64,000 nucleotides of DNA from an uncultured Lachnospiraceae bacterium (GTDB lineage Bacteria > Bacillota > Clostridia > Lachnospirales > Lachnospiraceae): positions 107,033-171,032 of the forward strand of contig CAMNXA010000002.1 in NCBI GenBank assembly GCA_946566685.1, read 5' to 3'. The notes beneath the pieces are model-generated. The model was not told the DNA's origin. It did not search any database and was given only the letters and a program-made list of their open reading frames with translations. Positions 8,294-17,728 of this stretch are shown here, piece after piece (position 1 is the stretch's first letter; each line of letters starts with the position of its first letter). The translations under genes were made by a program, and so were the position numbers.

Positions 8294-9640
8294 CTATTGC
8301 GCGTCATATGCCGCCTTCCAGGCTGCTTCATAAGCAGCTGCAAATTCCTCTGGCGTATACTGTCCTGCAAAAAACTCCTGCAACATCACTCCTGTAGCAT
8401 CCCCGCCAAAGCCCGCCGGTTCCCTTGCCGGTCCAATAATTGCCGCGGTTTTAGAAGCTTCCACTGCACTGTTATAAATCGGCCCAATATCAAATGTAAC
8501 ATCCGTAAAGGCGGACGGTGCATTGCGGGTCATAGTAAAGGAAGCCTGATTCTCCGCCTCAAACAACCAATCCAAAAAGACCTTTGCTTCCTCCTGATAA
8601 GGAGAATCTGCCGTAATATAATAAGTACTGTCAGGGCCTTGGTTTAAAGCAGGCCTTACATCATCAGCCACAGCCGGGAACGCACATACGCGCAGTTCCT
8701 CTTCAGCTTCCGGATTAATGGATAAAATATTGCCAATGGTAAACATCCCCTGAAAAATAACCGCTGCATCTCCCTTTGCGATAGCATTGATGGCATCGTC
8801 ATAAGTAGCGGTCAGTACATTGCTGTTGATCAGACCTTCTTCCCAAAGAGATCCCAGCCATGTAATATAAGTTTCCAAAGAACCGCCCGGCTCCGAAAAT
8901 TTCAGCTTGCTGATATCTCCCTCCAGCGCGGCACGACTGTACTCCAATTCTCCCAGCCGCTGGCGTTCCACTGCGTCCGGAAGATAGCCGAACAGCATTC
9001 CTATTGTCCATGCTTCTTTTCCCGAAAAGTAAAGGGGATCCTTGTCCGGATAAGCCGCTTTGACAGCCCGGAGATTTTCTGTAAATTCATCCAGCGTTAC
9101 GGCAGGCTGCAAATTCAATTCCTCAAAAATCTTCTGATTATAAATAGTCGCTGTAATCATGGTATTTGTAGGAATATAAAAATTTTTACCGGTTTTAACG
9201 TCCGCCGATATTTCTTTGATGGAAGGATCGATCCGGTTCCACCACTTTGCCTCTGTGAGATCCACAAACTTGCCTGCATCAATCATCTGCTGTGTTCCCA
9301 TTGTTGTAATATCGGGAATATCTCCGGCAGCAAATTTTGTCTGCAAGGCAGAAGTACCTTCCTTTTGGAACTCATGCTCTACCTTAATATTTTCACTTTG
9401 TGCGTTAAAGCGGTCGATGGCCTCATTATACCAGTCTACCATCTCAACATTTCCGTTAAAGAATTTGATTGTGACTTGTTCTGTTTTCGCTGCTTCAGAA
9501 TCCTTTTCCTCTTGCTCCTGCACCGGCTTTGGCGTATCTGCGGCGGTTTCACTATTTTCTTTTTGTCCACACGCTGTCAGTCCAAGAAATAATGCTCCTG
9601 CCAGAATCCCAGCGCATACTCGTCTTTTCATAGACATCAT
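8294..9640 (-). CDS. Extracellular sugar-binding lipoprotein of CUT1 ABC importer
   Basis: This family 1 solute-binding protein captures sugar outside the cell and delivers it to the permeases. A lipoprotein signal ends in LTAC with acylated Cys24, followed by an acidic Glu/Lys/Ala-rich linker. The mature part (about 50-448) has the two-lobe binding-protein pattern. The ATG at 9640 is preceded by AGGAGGG with a 7-nt spacer. The gene is the first of the operon and is divergently transcribed from a YesM-like kinase, so the AraC-type regulator encoded there is its likely activator. Substrate is inferred from the GH32 gene, probably fructo-oligosaccharides. Confidence 0.94.
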   Translation of the reverse strand: MMSMKRRVCAGILAGALFLGLTACGQKENSETAADTPKPVQEQEEKDSEAAKTEQVTIKFFNGNVEMVDWYNEAIDRFNAQSENIKVEHEFQKEGTSALQTKFAAGDIPDITTMGTQQMIDAGKFVDLTEAKWWNRIDPSIKEISADVKTGKNFYIPTNTMITATIYNQKIFEELNLQPAVTLDEFTENLRAVKAAYPDKDPLYFSGKEAWTIGMLFGYLPDAVERQRLGELEYSRAALEGDISKLKFSEPGGSLETYITWLGSLWEEGLINSNVLTATYDDAINAIAKGDAAVIFQGMFTIGNILSINPEAEEELRVCAFPAVADDVRPALNQGPDSTYYITADSPYQEEAKVFLDWLFEAENQASFTMTRNAPSAFTDVTFDIGPIYNSAVEASKTAAIIGPAREPAGFGGDATGVMLQEFFAGQYTPEEFAAAYEAAWKAAYDAQ

Positions 9641-9690
9641 TTTTTGCCCTCCTGTTTTGTTATTTTGTAATACTTTTTGTTTATATTTTC

Positions 9691-9696
9691 AGTATA
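9691..9696 (-). promoter_or_regulatory. Candidate -10 box of the GH32/ABC operon
   Basis: TATACT on the minus strand lies about 50 nt before the binding-protein start. The region 17 bp upstream has no good -35 hexamer, as expected for a promoter that needs an activator such as the divergent AraC-type regulator. Confidence 0.4.
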
Positions 9697-9841
9697 GCCT
9701 GAGGAAAAATGATTTAAAATCCTCAAAACTTACGATACAGGTTCGATTTCTTAAGCTTTCCCTATAGTTTTAAAAAAAAATGATATAATAAAACAAACGC
9801 CTGTCTGAAACACAGGTTTTTCTCAGAAAGTGTGCCAAGCT

Positions 9842-11686
9842 ATGAACACCTTAAAAGAACAAAAATTTCACAGTATACGATTTTCGTTGACTGCGGTTGT
9901 TGCGCTTTTGATTTTGCTTTCCGTATTCTTTACCTCCGTTTTATCGTACTATCGGTATACAGAAGACTTTCAACAGCAGTCCTCCCAGCAGATTGAGCAG
10001 ACTCTGGAACAACTTTCCATCAATCTAAGCGCCTATATTGACGAATTATTTCGTCTTACCACCTATCTCTATTATGACAGCCAGGTAGTAAATGCCATGG
10101 AAGCGACAGGCGGCTCGGATCTGGATAGGTTGAACCGGCGGCGAATCATTGAGAATTATCTTGATAAAATCATGATTCTTCCCCGCAAGGACGTATTAAA
10201 TGTTTTTGTCATAACTGACAGCATTTATTATGGCGGAAAAATGCCCAAAAGCGTGGATCTTTACACAGATTATACCTCTTATGATTGGTATCAGGCCGCT
10301 TTGGAGGACAGTAAACCCATTTTTGTACCGCCTCATACGGAGCAGCTGGTATCCTATCCAAAGAGTACGGTATTTTCCATTGTAAAGCAGCTTAAAAGTG
10401 TTAAAAATATAGATGAAAGAATCGGCGTGATCAAAGTAGATGCCAGCTATGACGGTATTTCAGATATTGTTCAAAAAGTTGATATGGGAGAAGATGGTGG
10501 TATTTATATTATAGACGGAAATCAAAATCTGATTTACAATAGCATTCCTTTCCCGCAGACCGATCTTTTATCTCAGGCCGCTTTTTCTGCTTCCGGCGCA
10601 CGGACGCAAAAATTAGATGGCACTGAATACCTGATTAATACCGTAAAGGTGCAAAATCCTGACTGGACCATCGTGTCCGTCAACTCTCTCCGGGAACTGA
10701 CAAAAAATGCCCAGAAGACGCGTAACTTTACCTTTATACTTGCTACCCTGAGTTCCTGCACTGCCATTCTTGTACTTCTGTTTTTTACTCACAGAATTCT
10801 CCATCCCTTAATGGAGATTGTTCAGCTAATGAAAGAAGTGAGAAACGGCAATTTCCAGGTCTCCTTTACCAGAAAGCGAAATGACGAAATTGGTTATCTG
10901 GGTGATTCGTTTAATAAAATGACAGAGACCATAACCCATAATATCCAGCGGAATACGGAACTGACCACCCAAATTTATCAGACCGAAATCCTGCATACGG
11001 AGGCGCGTCTGCACGCCCTTCAAAACCAAATTAAGCCCCATTTTCTGTACAATACCCTGAATATGATCAGTTTACAGATTCAGATAGGGCGGACTGCTCA
11101 CGCAATTTCCAATATTGAGCGCCTCCACAACCTTTTGCGGGGGATGGCAAAGCTTGACCGGGAAGCCTTGGTAGAAGAGGAGTTTTCTCTTTTAGACAAT
11201 TATCTCGCTTTGCAGAGCAGCCGGTTTGAAGGGCGTCTCGACTATCAGCTAAAATTGGATGAGACCATGAAGGGGCGATATATTCTGACCCTGATTCTAC
11301 AGCCTCTTGTAGAAAATGCCGTTATCCATGGCTGCGAAAATCAGCGAAGCCACACCTTTATTCTGGTAGAAGGTTATTGTAAGGACGACAGAAGCTATTT
11401 TTCCGTAAAAGATAATGGAAAGGGAATGTCAGAGGCCGCCCTGCATAGCCTTATGGAAAAGTTCAGCCATACAACCGGTTCCGACAGTCCTTCTATCAGC
11501 GAAGACAGTTCCGGTCACAGTATCGGTCTGGCAAATGTGAATACGCGTATTAAGCTGCGGTATGGAACGGAATATGGCATCCATGTTTCAAGCATACCGA
11601 ACGTTGAAACGAAATTTACCATTATATTACCTTTATTGAGTAAGGAGGCGACTGACAATGTACAGTGTGATGTTGGTAGACGATGA
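9842..11686 (+). CDS. YesM-type sensor histidine kinase
   Basis: This is a membrane kinase of the LytS/YesM (HisKA_7TM-less) group that senses extracellular sugar or the loaded binding protein. Order: TM1 (about 14-38), extracytoplasmic Cache-like sensor (to about 295), TM2 (about 297-318), HAMP (about 320-375), His_kinase with phospho-acceptor His400 in IKPHFLYNTLNM, then HATPase with PLVENAVIHGC and DNGKGM. The ATG at 9842 is chosen; an in-frame GTG at 9830 is also possible, and both have weak ribosome binding sites. The 3' end overlaps the response-regulator gene by 29 bp, indicating coupling. A TATAAT at 9784-9789 could be its -10 box. Confidence 0.93.
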   Translation: MNTLKEQKFHSIRFSLTAVVALLILLSVFFTSVLSYYRYTEDFQQQSSQQIEQTLEQLSINLSAYIDELFRLTTYLYYDSQVVNAMEATGGSDLDRLNRRRIIENYLDKIMILPRKDVLNVFVITDSIYYGGKMPKSVDLYTDYTSYDWYQAALEDSKPIFVPPHTEQLVSYPKSTVFSIVKQLKSVKNIDERIGVIKVDASYDGISDIVQKVDMGEDGGIYIIDGNQNLIYNSIPFPQTDLLSQAAFSASGARTQKLDGTEYLINTVKVQNPDWTIVSVNSLRELTKNAQKTRNFTFILATLSSCTAILVLLFFTHRILHPLMEIVQLMKEVRNGNFQVSFTRKRNDEIGYLGDSFNKMTETITHNIQRNTELTTQIYQTEILHTEARLHALQNQIKPHFLYNTLNMISLQIQIGRTAHAISNIERLHNLLRGMAKLDREALVEEEFSLLDNYLALQSSRFEGRLDYQLKLDETMKGRYILTLILQPLVENAVIHGCENQRSHTFILVEGYCKDDRSYFSVKDNGKGMSEAALHSLMEKFSHTTGSDSPSISEDSSGHSIGLANVNTRIKLRYGTEYGIHVSSIPNVETKFTIILPLLSKEATDNVQCDVGRR

Positions 11687-13274
11687 AAAACTCACCCTGG
11701 ATTATCTTAAAATAACCATTCCCCAACAGGATTCAGACTGGCAGATTACTGTCTTATGCTCCGATGGCATAGAAGCCCTGGAATGGCTTTCCCATCACCA
11801 GAGTGATCTAATCATTACAGACATTAAGATGCCAGAAATGACCGGATTAGAACTTTCCCGCAAAGTGAAAGAACTTTATCCCAACCAGAAAATGATTATT
11901 CTTTCCGGCTATGACGATTTCAAGTTTGCCCAGCAGGCGATTCAATACGGTGTGAGAGACTATCTTTTAAAGCCTATTTCCCTTAAAGATTTAAAAAAGG
12001 CTCTATCCGAGATGAAAAGACTATTGGAGAAAGAAAAAATAGAATCCCAGGCATACGCCCATCTCCTTAATATGTCCGAAAACGGGAGAAAACAGCTTGC
12101 ACTGCGTTTCGTCAAGGCAGTCATTGATCGCACAGAACCGGAAATAAAATCCCTCTATCCCCTTGTCCATCGTATGAAAATCAGTCTGTTGGAAGGAGCG
12201 GCACGATTGCTGGTCTTTGATCTGGATATGGATCTTTTACTTGACAGCGGACTTCCCATTCAAGATATTTCTCTATATCAATATATGATTTATCAGATGG
12301 TTCTGGAAATTTCCGAAAACCAGAAAGATCCTATCTGGACTGTACTGGATCGTTATAGTCATACTGTAGTTTTACTTTCAGCGGATACTACCGATGCTTC
12401 GCTGCAAAAGTGCAAAGATATTTACCACATTGTTTCAGATGCACTGCACAGTCAAATGAAGCTCTCTCTTTCTTCCGCTGTCAGCGAGCCCTTTACCGAC
12501 ATTTTTGAAGCAGATAAAGCCTATGCACAGTGTGTTTCCATATTAAATGCAAAAGTTTTTCTAAGACCCGGCACTTTTTACAGTGTAGTGGATTATACGC
12601 CTGAGATTCGCCAGAAATCAGCTTCCCTACATCAGGCTGTTTCCTCCTTATGGGTGGCTGTTTCTGATCACAATGCCGTCAATCAGGAACTTGCTCTTTC
12701 CTCCATACTGACATTCATGCCCCGATACGCAAGGCCAGAAATTCTACGATTTGGTCTCCATTGGATCTTGGGCATTTTCACCAAATGGGATGAAGGAATT
12801 TCCGAGCACAAAAAAGTCTGTGAACAGGCAATTCTCAAACTGACAGAAGCATATACAGACAATACCAGAGAATCCGTCCTGAGACTGTTCCTATCCATGG
12901 CACGGCTTTTATCGATTCCCAAGAATTCCGATGCAGGAAGTATAGATGAAAACTTTTTGATTACCCAGGCACAAAACTATATTCTTGCAAATTATGCCCA
13001 GCCCTTAAGTTTGACACTGATAGCAGATGAACTTGGTATTACCCCTAATTATTTAAGTTCCTTATTTCACCGGGAAATGGGAGAATCTTATATTAAATAT
13101 CTGACCCGCGTGCGTATAGACCATGCCATACGGCTTATGAGGGAAAATCCTCAGATGAAAATTTATGATATTGTAGAAAAAGTAGGATATGTCAGCGTAA
13201 AACATTTTTCCTATGTTTTCAGACAGACAAAAGGTATGTCTCCCAGCGAATATCAGTCCCGCTTAACAAACTGA
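11658..13274 (+). CDS. YesN-type response regulator with AraC DNA-binding domain
   Basis: The protein has a receiver domain (1-120) with acidic pocket DD at 8-9, phospho-acceptor Asp55 (TDIKMPE) and Lys in LLKPIS. A long middle region (about 125-425) of unknown fold follows, then two AraC-type helix-turn-helix motifs (about 435-535, ending GMSPSEYQSRL). The start overlaps the kinase gene and has GGAGG just upstream (TAAGGAGGCGACTGACA). The pair should activate the divergent binding-protein/permease/GH32 operon. Length, 538 residues, is normal for YesN-like regulators. Confidence 0.94.
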   Translation: MYSVMLVDDEKLTLDYLKITIPQQDSDWQITVLCSDGIEALEWLSHHQSDLIITDIKMPEMTGLELSRKVKELYPNQKMIILSGYDDFKFAQQAIQYGVRDYLLKPISLKDLKKALSEMKRLLEKEKIESQAYAHLLNMSENGRKQLALRFVKAVIDRTEPEIKSLYPLVHRMKISLLEGAARLLVFDLDMDLLLDSGLPIQDISLYQYMIYQMVLEISENQKDPIWTVLDRYSHTVVLLSADTTDASLQKCKDIYHIVSDALHSQMKLSLSSAVSEPFTDIFEADKAYAQCVSILNAKVFLRPGTFYSVVDYTPEIRQKSASLHQAVSSLWVAVSDHNAVNQELALSSILTFMPRYARPEILRFGLHWILGIFTKWDEGISEHKKVCEQAILKLTEAYTDNTRESVLRLFLSMARLLSIPKNSDAGSIDENFLITQAQNYILANYAQPLSLTLIADELGITPNYLSSLFHREMGESYIKYLTRVRIDHAIRLMRENPQMKIYDIVEKVGYVSVKHFSYVFRQTKGMSPSEYQSRLTN

Positions 13275-13294
13275 GGTAATTTTAAGCATAAAGC

Positions 13295-13327
13295 CCCCAG
13301 GCGCGGCCTCGGCTTCCTCGCGCTGTC
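13295..13327. repeat. Short GC-rich repeat sharing CGCGGCCTCGGCTTC with 4920-4990
   Basis: The 15-mer CGCGGCCTCGGCTTC occurs here and near 4934. It lies in the space between convergent genes and touches the degV stop codon. It resembles part of the dispersed palindromic family but lacks the flanking AT-rich palindrome. Confidence 0.35.
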
Positions 13328-14213
13328 AATCCACAAAATATTTCCCAAACTTCCCTTCGTCCGCATCGAAGAAACAGAACCCTACAATCCCCCGCCCGGT
13401 GTGAGCTCCAATGGCACAGCCTACGGTTCCCACCATAATGGCTTTGGGATGAATCTCCGTTTCTATCAGAGAGAGCATGTAATCCCGCCCCTCCTCGTCT
13501 TCCCCGTGACAGAGGGCAACAGTCTGCTCTTCCAGATGATAACCGTTCTCCTTCGCATACTCCAGCAGAAACCGCAGGGACTTCTTACGCCCCCGCACTG
13601 TCTTGATCACAGACAGCGCCCCATTTTCATCCACGATCAGAACCGGCTTCATATCCAGTGTCTCCGCTAACGTCCCCTTAAACTTGGTCAGTCTGCCGCC
13701 CTTGATCAGATAGGCCAGTGTGTGTACTGTAAACACATGCCGGACATGGGAAATAAAATAATCCGCCGCCTCAATAATCTCCTCTTTGGAAGCGCCCTTT
13801 TCCAACATCGTGATCAGTTTCGATACCACCAGGCCAAACCCGATGGAAGCACACTTGGAATCAATGATCGTCAGGTCAAAATCCGGGTATTCTTCCAGCA
13901 CATTAGCCTTTGCCACATTGGCAGCATTATAGGTACCGGCAATACCGGTAGAAAAGCACAGATAAATAATGCTATCGCCCGCCTTGGCATAGGGCAGAAA
14001 TGCATCCGTAAACATTGCCGGATTAATATGATACGTCTTTACATCTCTCTTAATATCATCCAGTATCCCATAAAATTCTTTTGTCTGAATCGTAGCCCCA
14101 TCGAAATAATCCACATCATCGATCACCACTGGTGTGGGGATCACATGCAGGTTATGTTTCTCAATATATTCCCGGGGCAGATCCGAAGCCGAATCCGTAA
14201 TGATTTTAAGCAT
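13326..14213 (-). CDS. DegV family fatty-acid-binding protein
   Basis: DegV/FakB-like proteins bind a fatty acid and present it to a fatty acid kinase. The N-terminus carries the family signature KIITDSASDLP, and the later motifs STGIAGTYNAA, IDSKCASIGFGLVV and IKGGRLTKFKGTLAETLDMKPVL are all present over the full 295 residues. The ATG at 14213 (MLKIITDS) has AAGGAG nine bases upstream. A GTG at 14231 would place that site inside the gene and is rejected. No FakA kinase is nearby. The gene has its own promoter at 14250-14278. Confidence 0.94.
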   Translation of the reverse strand: MLKIITDSASDLPREYIEKHNLHVIPTPVVIDDVDYFDGATIQTKEFYGILDDIKRDVKTYHINPAMFTDAFLPYAKAGDSIIYLCFSTGIAGTYNAANVAKANVLEEYPDFDLTIIDSKCASIGFGLVVSKLITMLEKGASKEEIIEAADYFISHVRHVFTVHTLAYLIKGGRLTKFKGTLAETLDMKPVLIVDENGALSVIKTVRGRKKSLRFLLEYAKENGYHLEEQTVALCHGEDEEGRDYMLSLIETEIHPKAIMVGTVGCAIGAHTGRGIVGFCFFDADEGKFGKYFVD

Positions 14214-14249
14214 AAAAATGCACTCCTTCACAATATTAGCATTCCCTAC

Positions 14250-14278
14250 ATTCTAACATCTTAAAAGAGCACATTCAA
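14250..14278 (-). promoter_or_regulatory. Sigma-A promoter of the DegV gene
   Basis: On the minus strand, TTGAAT (14273-14278), a 17-bp spacer, and TAGAAT (14250-14255) precede the DegV start by about 35 bp. Confidence 0.65.
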
Positions 14279-14302
14279 TGTCATATCATTATTATTTATA
14301 CT

Positions 14303-15160
14303 TTATTTATATAATTTTCCATAAAAAAACTGTTCCTGAAACGAAATGTCGCCCAATATTTTTTCTTCCGCAATATCTTCTCCACTCAACGACACAATCC
14401 ACTTATCCTCTACATCATCAAAACGGTGCCATACTGCAATAACCTTACCTGTAAAATGCTCCAGAGGTTCGTTAGTTCCAAACACATACACATCCTGCTC
14501 TGCCCCATCACCGGCAAATACATGATCCACATATCCATAATTAAGTGGATAAACCAGTTCCGGATACCGAGGATGGGATGAACCCACCGGTCTGTCAACA
14601 GTTCCGCTTATTGTTCTTCCGATAATATGACGATAATCCGGCTCCTCCCTTTCCAGAACACAGAAAAAATAATCCAATGTGTGTACCAGTCTGTTATCTT
14701 CATACAATTTCCTAATTTCAGAAACAGTCATCCATCTACAGTCTGCAACCTCATCCGTTGTGGCAGCTTCCAGCTGTGGTTCTCCATCATAATGAAAAAG
14801 CCACACATCCATAATATCATTGTACATCTTACATTCATATATGACATCTGTACCTCGGATTTTCGTAAAAAGCAATCTGCCGGTCTGGGGATCCAAATCC
14901 AGCCCCACCTCTTCCTTTACCTCCCTCAGCGCTCCGTCTATGCTGCTTTCCCCCATTATAACAGAACCCCCGACACACTCCCACAGAAGCGGATATGTTG
15001 GTCTGTTGGCAGAACGCTGGGAAATAAGATATTCACCCTTGCTGTTGCGTATCCATACATGAACCACCAAATGATAGAAATCTTCCGGGATCTTTTCTCC
15101 CCGCACGTGTTCTTTCCCTGTCTTTTCTCTGTATTTTGTATATAAGTCCCACTTTTCCAT
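14303..15160 (-). CDS. Nudix hydrolase fused to an inorganic-pyrophosphatase-like domain
   Basis: The N-terminal half (about 25-170) is a Nudix domain with a complete Nudix box: Gly65, Glu71, Arg79-Glu80, Glu83-Glu84, Gly86. The surrounding text (HVWIRNSKGEYLISQRS and PLLWECVGG) is like IPP-isomerase/YfcD-type Nudix proteins. The C-terminal part (about 178-285) reads VDRPVGSSHP, PLNYGYV, EQDVYVFG and WHRFDDVEDKW, which I recognise as the pattern of a small clade of inorganic-pyrophosphatase-like proteins. Nudix hydrolysis of a nucleoside diphosphate derivative can yield pyrophosphate or phosphate, so the fusion is biochemically sensible, but substrate is unknown. Start ATG follows GGTGAAGG. 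It stands alone. Confidence 0.82.
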   Translation of the reverse strand: MEKWDLYTKYREKTGKEHVRGEKIPEDFYHLVVHVWIRNSKGEYLISQRSANRPTYPLLWECVGGSVIMGESSIDGALREVKEEVGLDLDPQTGRLLFTKIRGTDVIYECKMYNDIMDVWLFHYDGEPQLEAATTDEVADCRWMTVSEIRKLYEDNRLVHTLDYFFCVLEREEPDYRHIIGRTISGTVDRPVGSSHPRYPELVYPLNYGYVDHVFAGDGAEQDVYVFGTNEPLEHFTGKVIAVWHRFDDVEDKWIVSLSGEDIAEEKILGDISFQEQFFYGKLYK

Positions 15161-15263
15161 AAATCAGCCTTCACCTGTTGATTTGTATGTATCTACAATA
15201 TCATGATACTCTTTGTATCAGGCATCAGTAACATATTCATGAGATTCCGGGCGAATACCAATT

Positions 15264-17303
15264 TTATTTGAACATATCCACGATATCCTTAATTTCTTCC
15301 ACATTCGACTGATTCTGATCTGCGATCTGAATAATGGAATCAGCAATCTTTATCGTCATGTCATTCTTGGTAACGATCTCATTAATACCCTGTTCATTAT
15401 CATCAGATGCCATCTTTACAGTATTGATCTGATTTCGAATATTCGTGGCGCTTTCCGAAAATACACCCGTCTTGTCATGGATATTATGAATGACTTCCCG
15501 GATATCATTGACCACAGTTCCATACTGAGTGGCCATAGCCGCAAATTCCTGGAATTTGCCGGATACATCTGTTTCCATAAATGCGATGATGTCTTCAAAG
15601 CACTCCTGAACGCTCTCAATACTCTTGTTCGCATCCTTACAGATTGCCTGGATCTGGTTAGCCGTCTCGGATGAATTTTCCGCCAGGCTGCCAATCTCTC
15701 CGGCAACGACTGCAAATCCCTTTCCTGCCTCACCTGCCCTTGCCGCCTCTATGGAGGCATTCAGAGAAAGCAGATTCGTCTGACTCGTAATATCCAGGAT
15801 TTTGGTCGCCATCTCATTAATCTTCATAAGGGACTGAAGATTCTTCATCGCCTCATCAATATCTCTCTTTGTTTCCTCAACCTTCTTCGTATTGTTCTCC
15901 AAAGTATCCGCAACCGTTTCACTCATCGAGTTAGCCGTCCGGATCAATGCCTCACTCTTGTCACTTCCATCCCGGATACGGTCCGTAATATCTCCTACGA
16001 TATCATGAATCTTCTCAACTTCCCCCGTAACTGCCTCAATCGAAGAGTTGGTGTTCAGGATGCTGGACGACAATTCCTCCGTGGTCGCCAGATTATCTTC
16101 CGCGCTCTCCATCAAATCCTTCGATGCCGTCCGCATCGTCTCCGAACTTCCAACTAAGGATCCTGAACACTGATTCAATGTATCCAGCATCTTGCGGAAG
16201 GTATCTGTAAGGGAATCCACCGCGGTAGCCAGTTTGCCGACTTCACTCCTGCGCCCGATATACCCTTTTATCATATTATCCTCACTCAGGTCGAGGGATC
16301 CCACCTTTTCGATCTTCCCGATCACCTTTTTGAGCGGCTGCAAATTGACGGTTATCATCGCCCATGACATGGCCGTAATCAAAAGAAAGGCCAGGCCGCA
16401 GACAATACCCAGAACGTAACGGCTCTTGTATACCGGTTGATACAACTCGTCCTTGTCATTCCTGATCACGAGCGCCCATGCCCTCTCCGGAATGGATTTA
16501 AAGACCGAGAAATATTCCACGCCGTCTTCGCCGTTATAGGTGATCTGACCCGTTTCCCTGCCGCCATCGATCATGGACATGACATCCAGCAGGACTGCAT
16601 CCTGAATCTCTGTCAGGATCAGATCTGTATTATCATCAAAAATATATTGTTTTGTCTTCACATTGATAAGCGAATAGGTTGTATTCTCAATGCCGTGCGT
16701 AGAAACGGCATCCATCTGTTGTACAAGCCCGTCCGTCTGGATTGCGCCTCCGACAAATCCAAGCGGCGTATCCCCGTCATAGATCGGGACATACATGGAT
16801 ATGATAAGCTGTCCCGATGCCGGTGATTTCAGGATACCTGTATTAAATATCCCGCCCTTTGCCGCCGTGAGATTTTCGTGAAGCTGTTTGAGCGAATCGC
16901 CCTCGCGCAGCACCAATCCTACCGCCGATGTATTGGAGTGCGTCAGCGTCTCAGTCTCCCAGCTGCACACATACAGTCCCTCCCAGCCTTTAAGCGCCCC
17001 AAAATACTCCGAATTATAAGTCTGCAACGCTTCCCGTTTCGCCATATCATCCGTATTGCGCAGAAAATCCATGATAGCCGGTTCTTTTGAAAAAGAGATG
17101 AGCTGCCCCTCCGCATTCAAAATATACTCATCAATCAACTTTGTTTTGGCGTCCAGAGATGTCTGCATATTATTTTCCACATCGTTGATAAGCACCGATG
17201 TAATATTACTATTGGAAATATAAAATACCACTCCCATCGACAGCGCCGATATAACAGCCACAATTGACGCAATCACAACCCCCATCTTACAATTCTTCAA
17301 CAT
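15264..17303 (-). CDS. Methyl-accepting chemotaxis protein
   Basis: A transmembrane chemoreceptor of 679 residues. Order: TM1 (about 8-30), extracellular dCache-type sensor (about 35-290) containing [10 protein letters not shown] and [15 protein letters not shown]2 (about 298-320), HAMP, and a long cytoplasmic coiled-coil signalling domain. The hairpin tip reads [20 protein letters not shown], the universal CheA/CheW contact site. It signals to the flagellar motor, in agreement with the flagellin at 55336. There is no C-terminal CheR-binding pentapeptide. The ligand is unknown. ATG at 17303 follows CAGGGGGAATCGGGAAT. Confidence 0.95.
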   Translation of the reverse strand: MLKNCKMGVVIASIVAVISALSMGVVFYISNSNITSVLINDVENNMQTSLDAKTKLIDEYILNAEGQLISFSKEPAIMDFLRNTDDMAKREALQTYNSEYFGALKGWEGLYVCSWETETLTHSNTSAVGLVLREGDSLKQLHENLTAAKGGIFNTGILKSPASGQLIISMYVPIYDGDTPLGFVGGAIQTDGLVQQMDAVSTHGIENTTYSLINVKTKQYIFDDNTDLILTEIQDAVLLDVMSMIDGGRETGQITYNGEDGVEYFSVFKSIPERAWALVIRNDKDELYQPVYKSRYVLGIVCGLAFLLITAMSWAMITVNLQPLKKVIGKIEKVGSLDLSEDNMIKGYIGRRSEVGKLATAVDSLTDTFRKMLDTLNQCSGSLVGSSETMRTASKDLMESAEDNLATTEELSSSILNTNSSIEAVTGEVEKIHDIVGDITDRIRDGSDKSEALIRTANSMSETVADTLENNTKKVEETKRDIDEAMKNLQSLMKINEMATKILDITSQTNLLSLNASIEAARAGEAGKGFAVVAGEIGSLAENSSETANQIQAICKDANKSIESVQECFEDIIAFMETDVSGKFQEFAAMATQYGTVVNDIREVIHNIHDKTGVFSESATNIRNQINTVKMASDDNEQGINEIVTKNDMTIKIADSIIQIADQNQSNVEEIKDIVDMFK

Positions 17304-17529
17304 ATTCCCGATTCCCCCTGTCTGATACAGCTTTCCGCTTTTGTCCTCCGAAAACTTATATGTTAGTTTTTTACCAATATAACTTTAACACAATACCAAC
17401 TCTATCACAAGAACTTTTCAGACAAAATCAGGGTTTCGAGGGAATTTTCTTACATTTTCATCAGGGCGAACAGCAATCTTGCCTTTTACTGTACTTTGCT
17501 ATAAAATGAAATATCATAGTATTATAAAA
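17304..17529. other. Intergenic region between divergent MCP and MFS genes
   Basis: This stretch holds the MCP upstream region, AT-rich on the minus strand with a weak TTGTGA-N17-TAAAGT promoter candidate, and no supportable gene. No sigma-D (GCCGATAA-like) box was found for the chemoreceptor. Confidence 0.4.
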
Positions 17530-17594
17530 AATCGAGCTACGCTCGATTGCGAGATCCGCTTCGCGGACTCGGATAAGCGGAAGACTTTCCTATA
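17530..17594 (+). repeat. Modular palindromic repeat, copy upstream of MFS gene
   Basis: A small hairpin, ATCGAGC-tac-GCTCGAT, is followed by a 31-bp core beginning GAGATCCGCTTCGCGGACT and ending ATAAGCGGA. The core is identical to 22956-22986, and the flanks ACTTTCCTATAC-AATAAAA are also shared. Within the core, TCCGC can pair with GCGGA or, alternatively, CCGCTT with AAGCGG, so two hairpins are mutually exclusive. Confidence 0.75.
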
Positions 17595-17651
17595 CAATAA
17601 AATAGAACGGTGAGAATATCCATGACAAACTTTCCAACCTGATACAATAAT

Positions 17652-17700
17652 CACAAAAAGCAGATAAAAACAGTCCATGTTAACAGCATGGCTTTTTGTG
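17652..17700 (+). promoter_or_regulatory. Hairpin in the MFS gene leader
   Basis: CACAAAAAGC (17652-17661) pairs perfectly with GCTTTTTGTG (17691-17700), and an inner CCATG/CATGG stem lies between. It ends 20 nt before the ribosome binding site AAAGGAAGG. It may act as an attenuator or stabilise the leader. Confidence 0.45.
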
Positions 17701-17728
17701 GTTCCTGAATCAGAAAGGAAGGTTTGAG

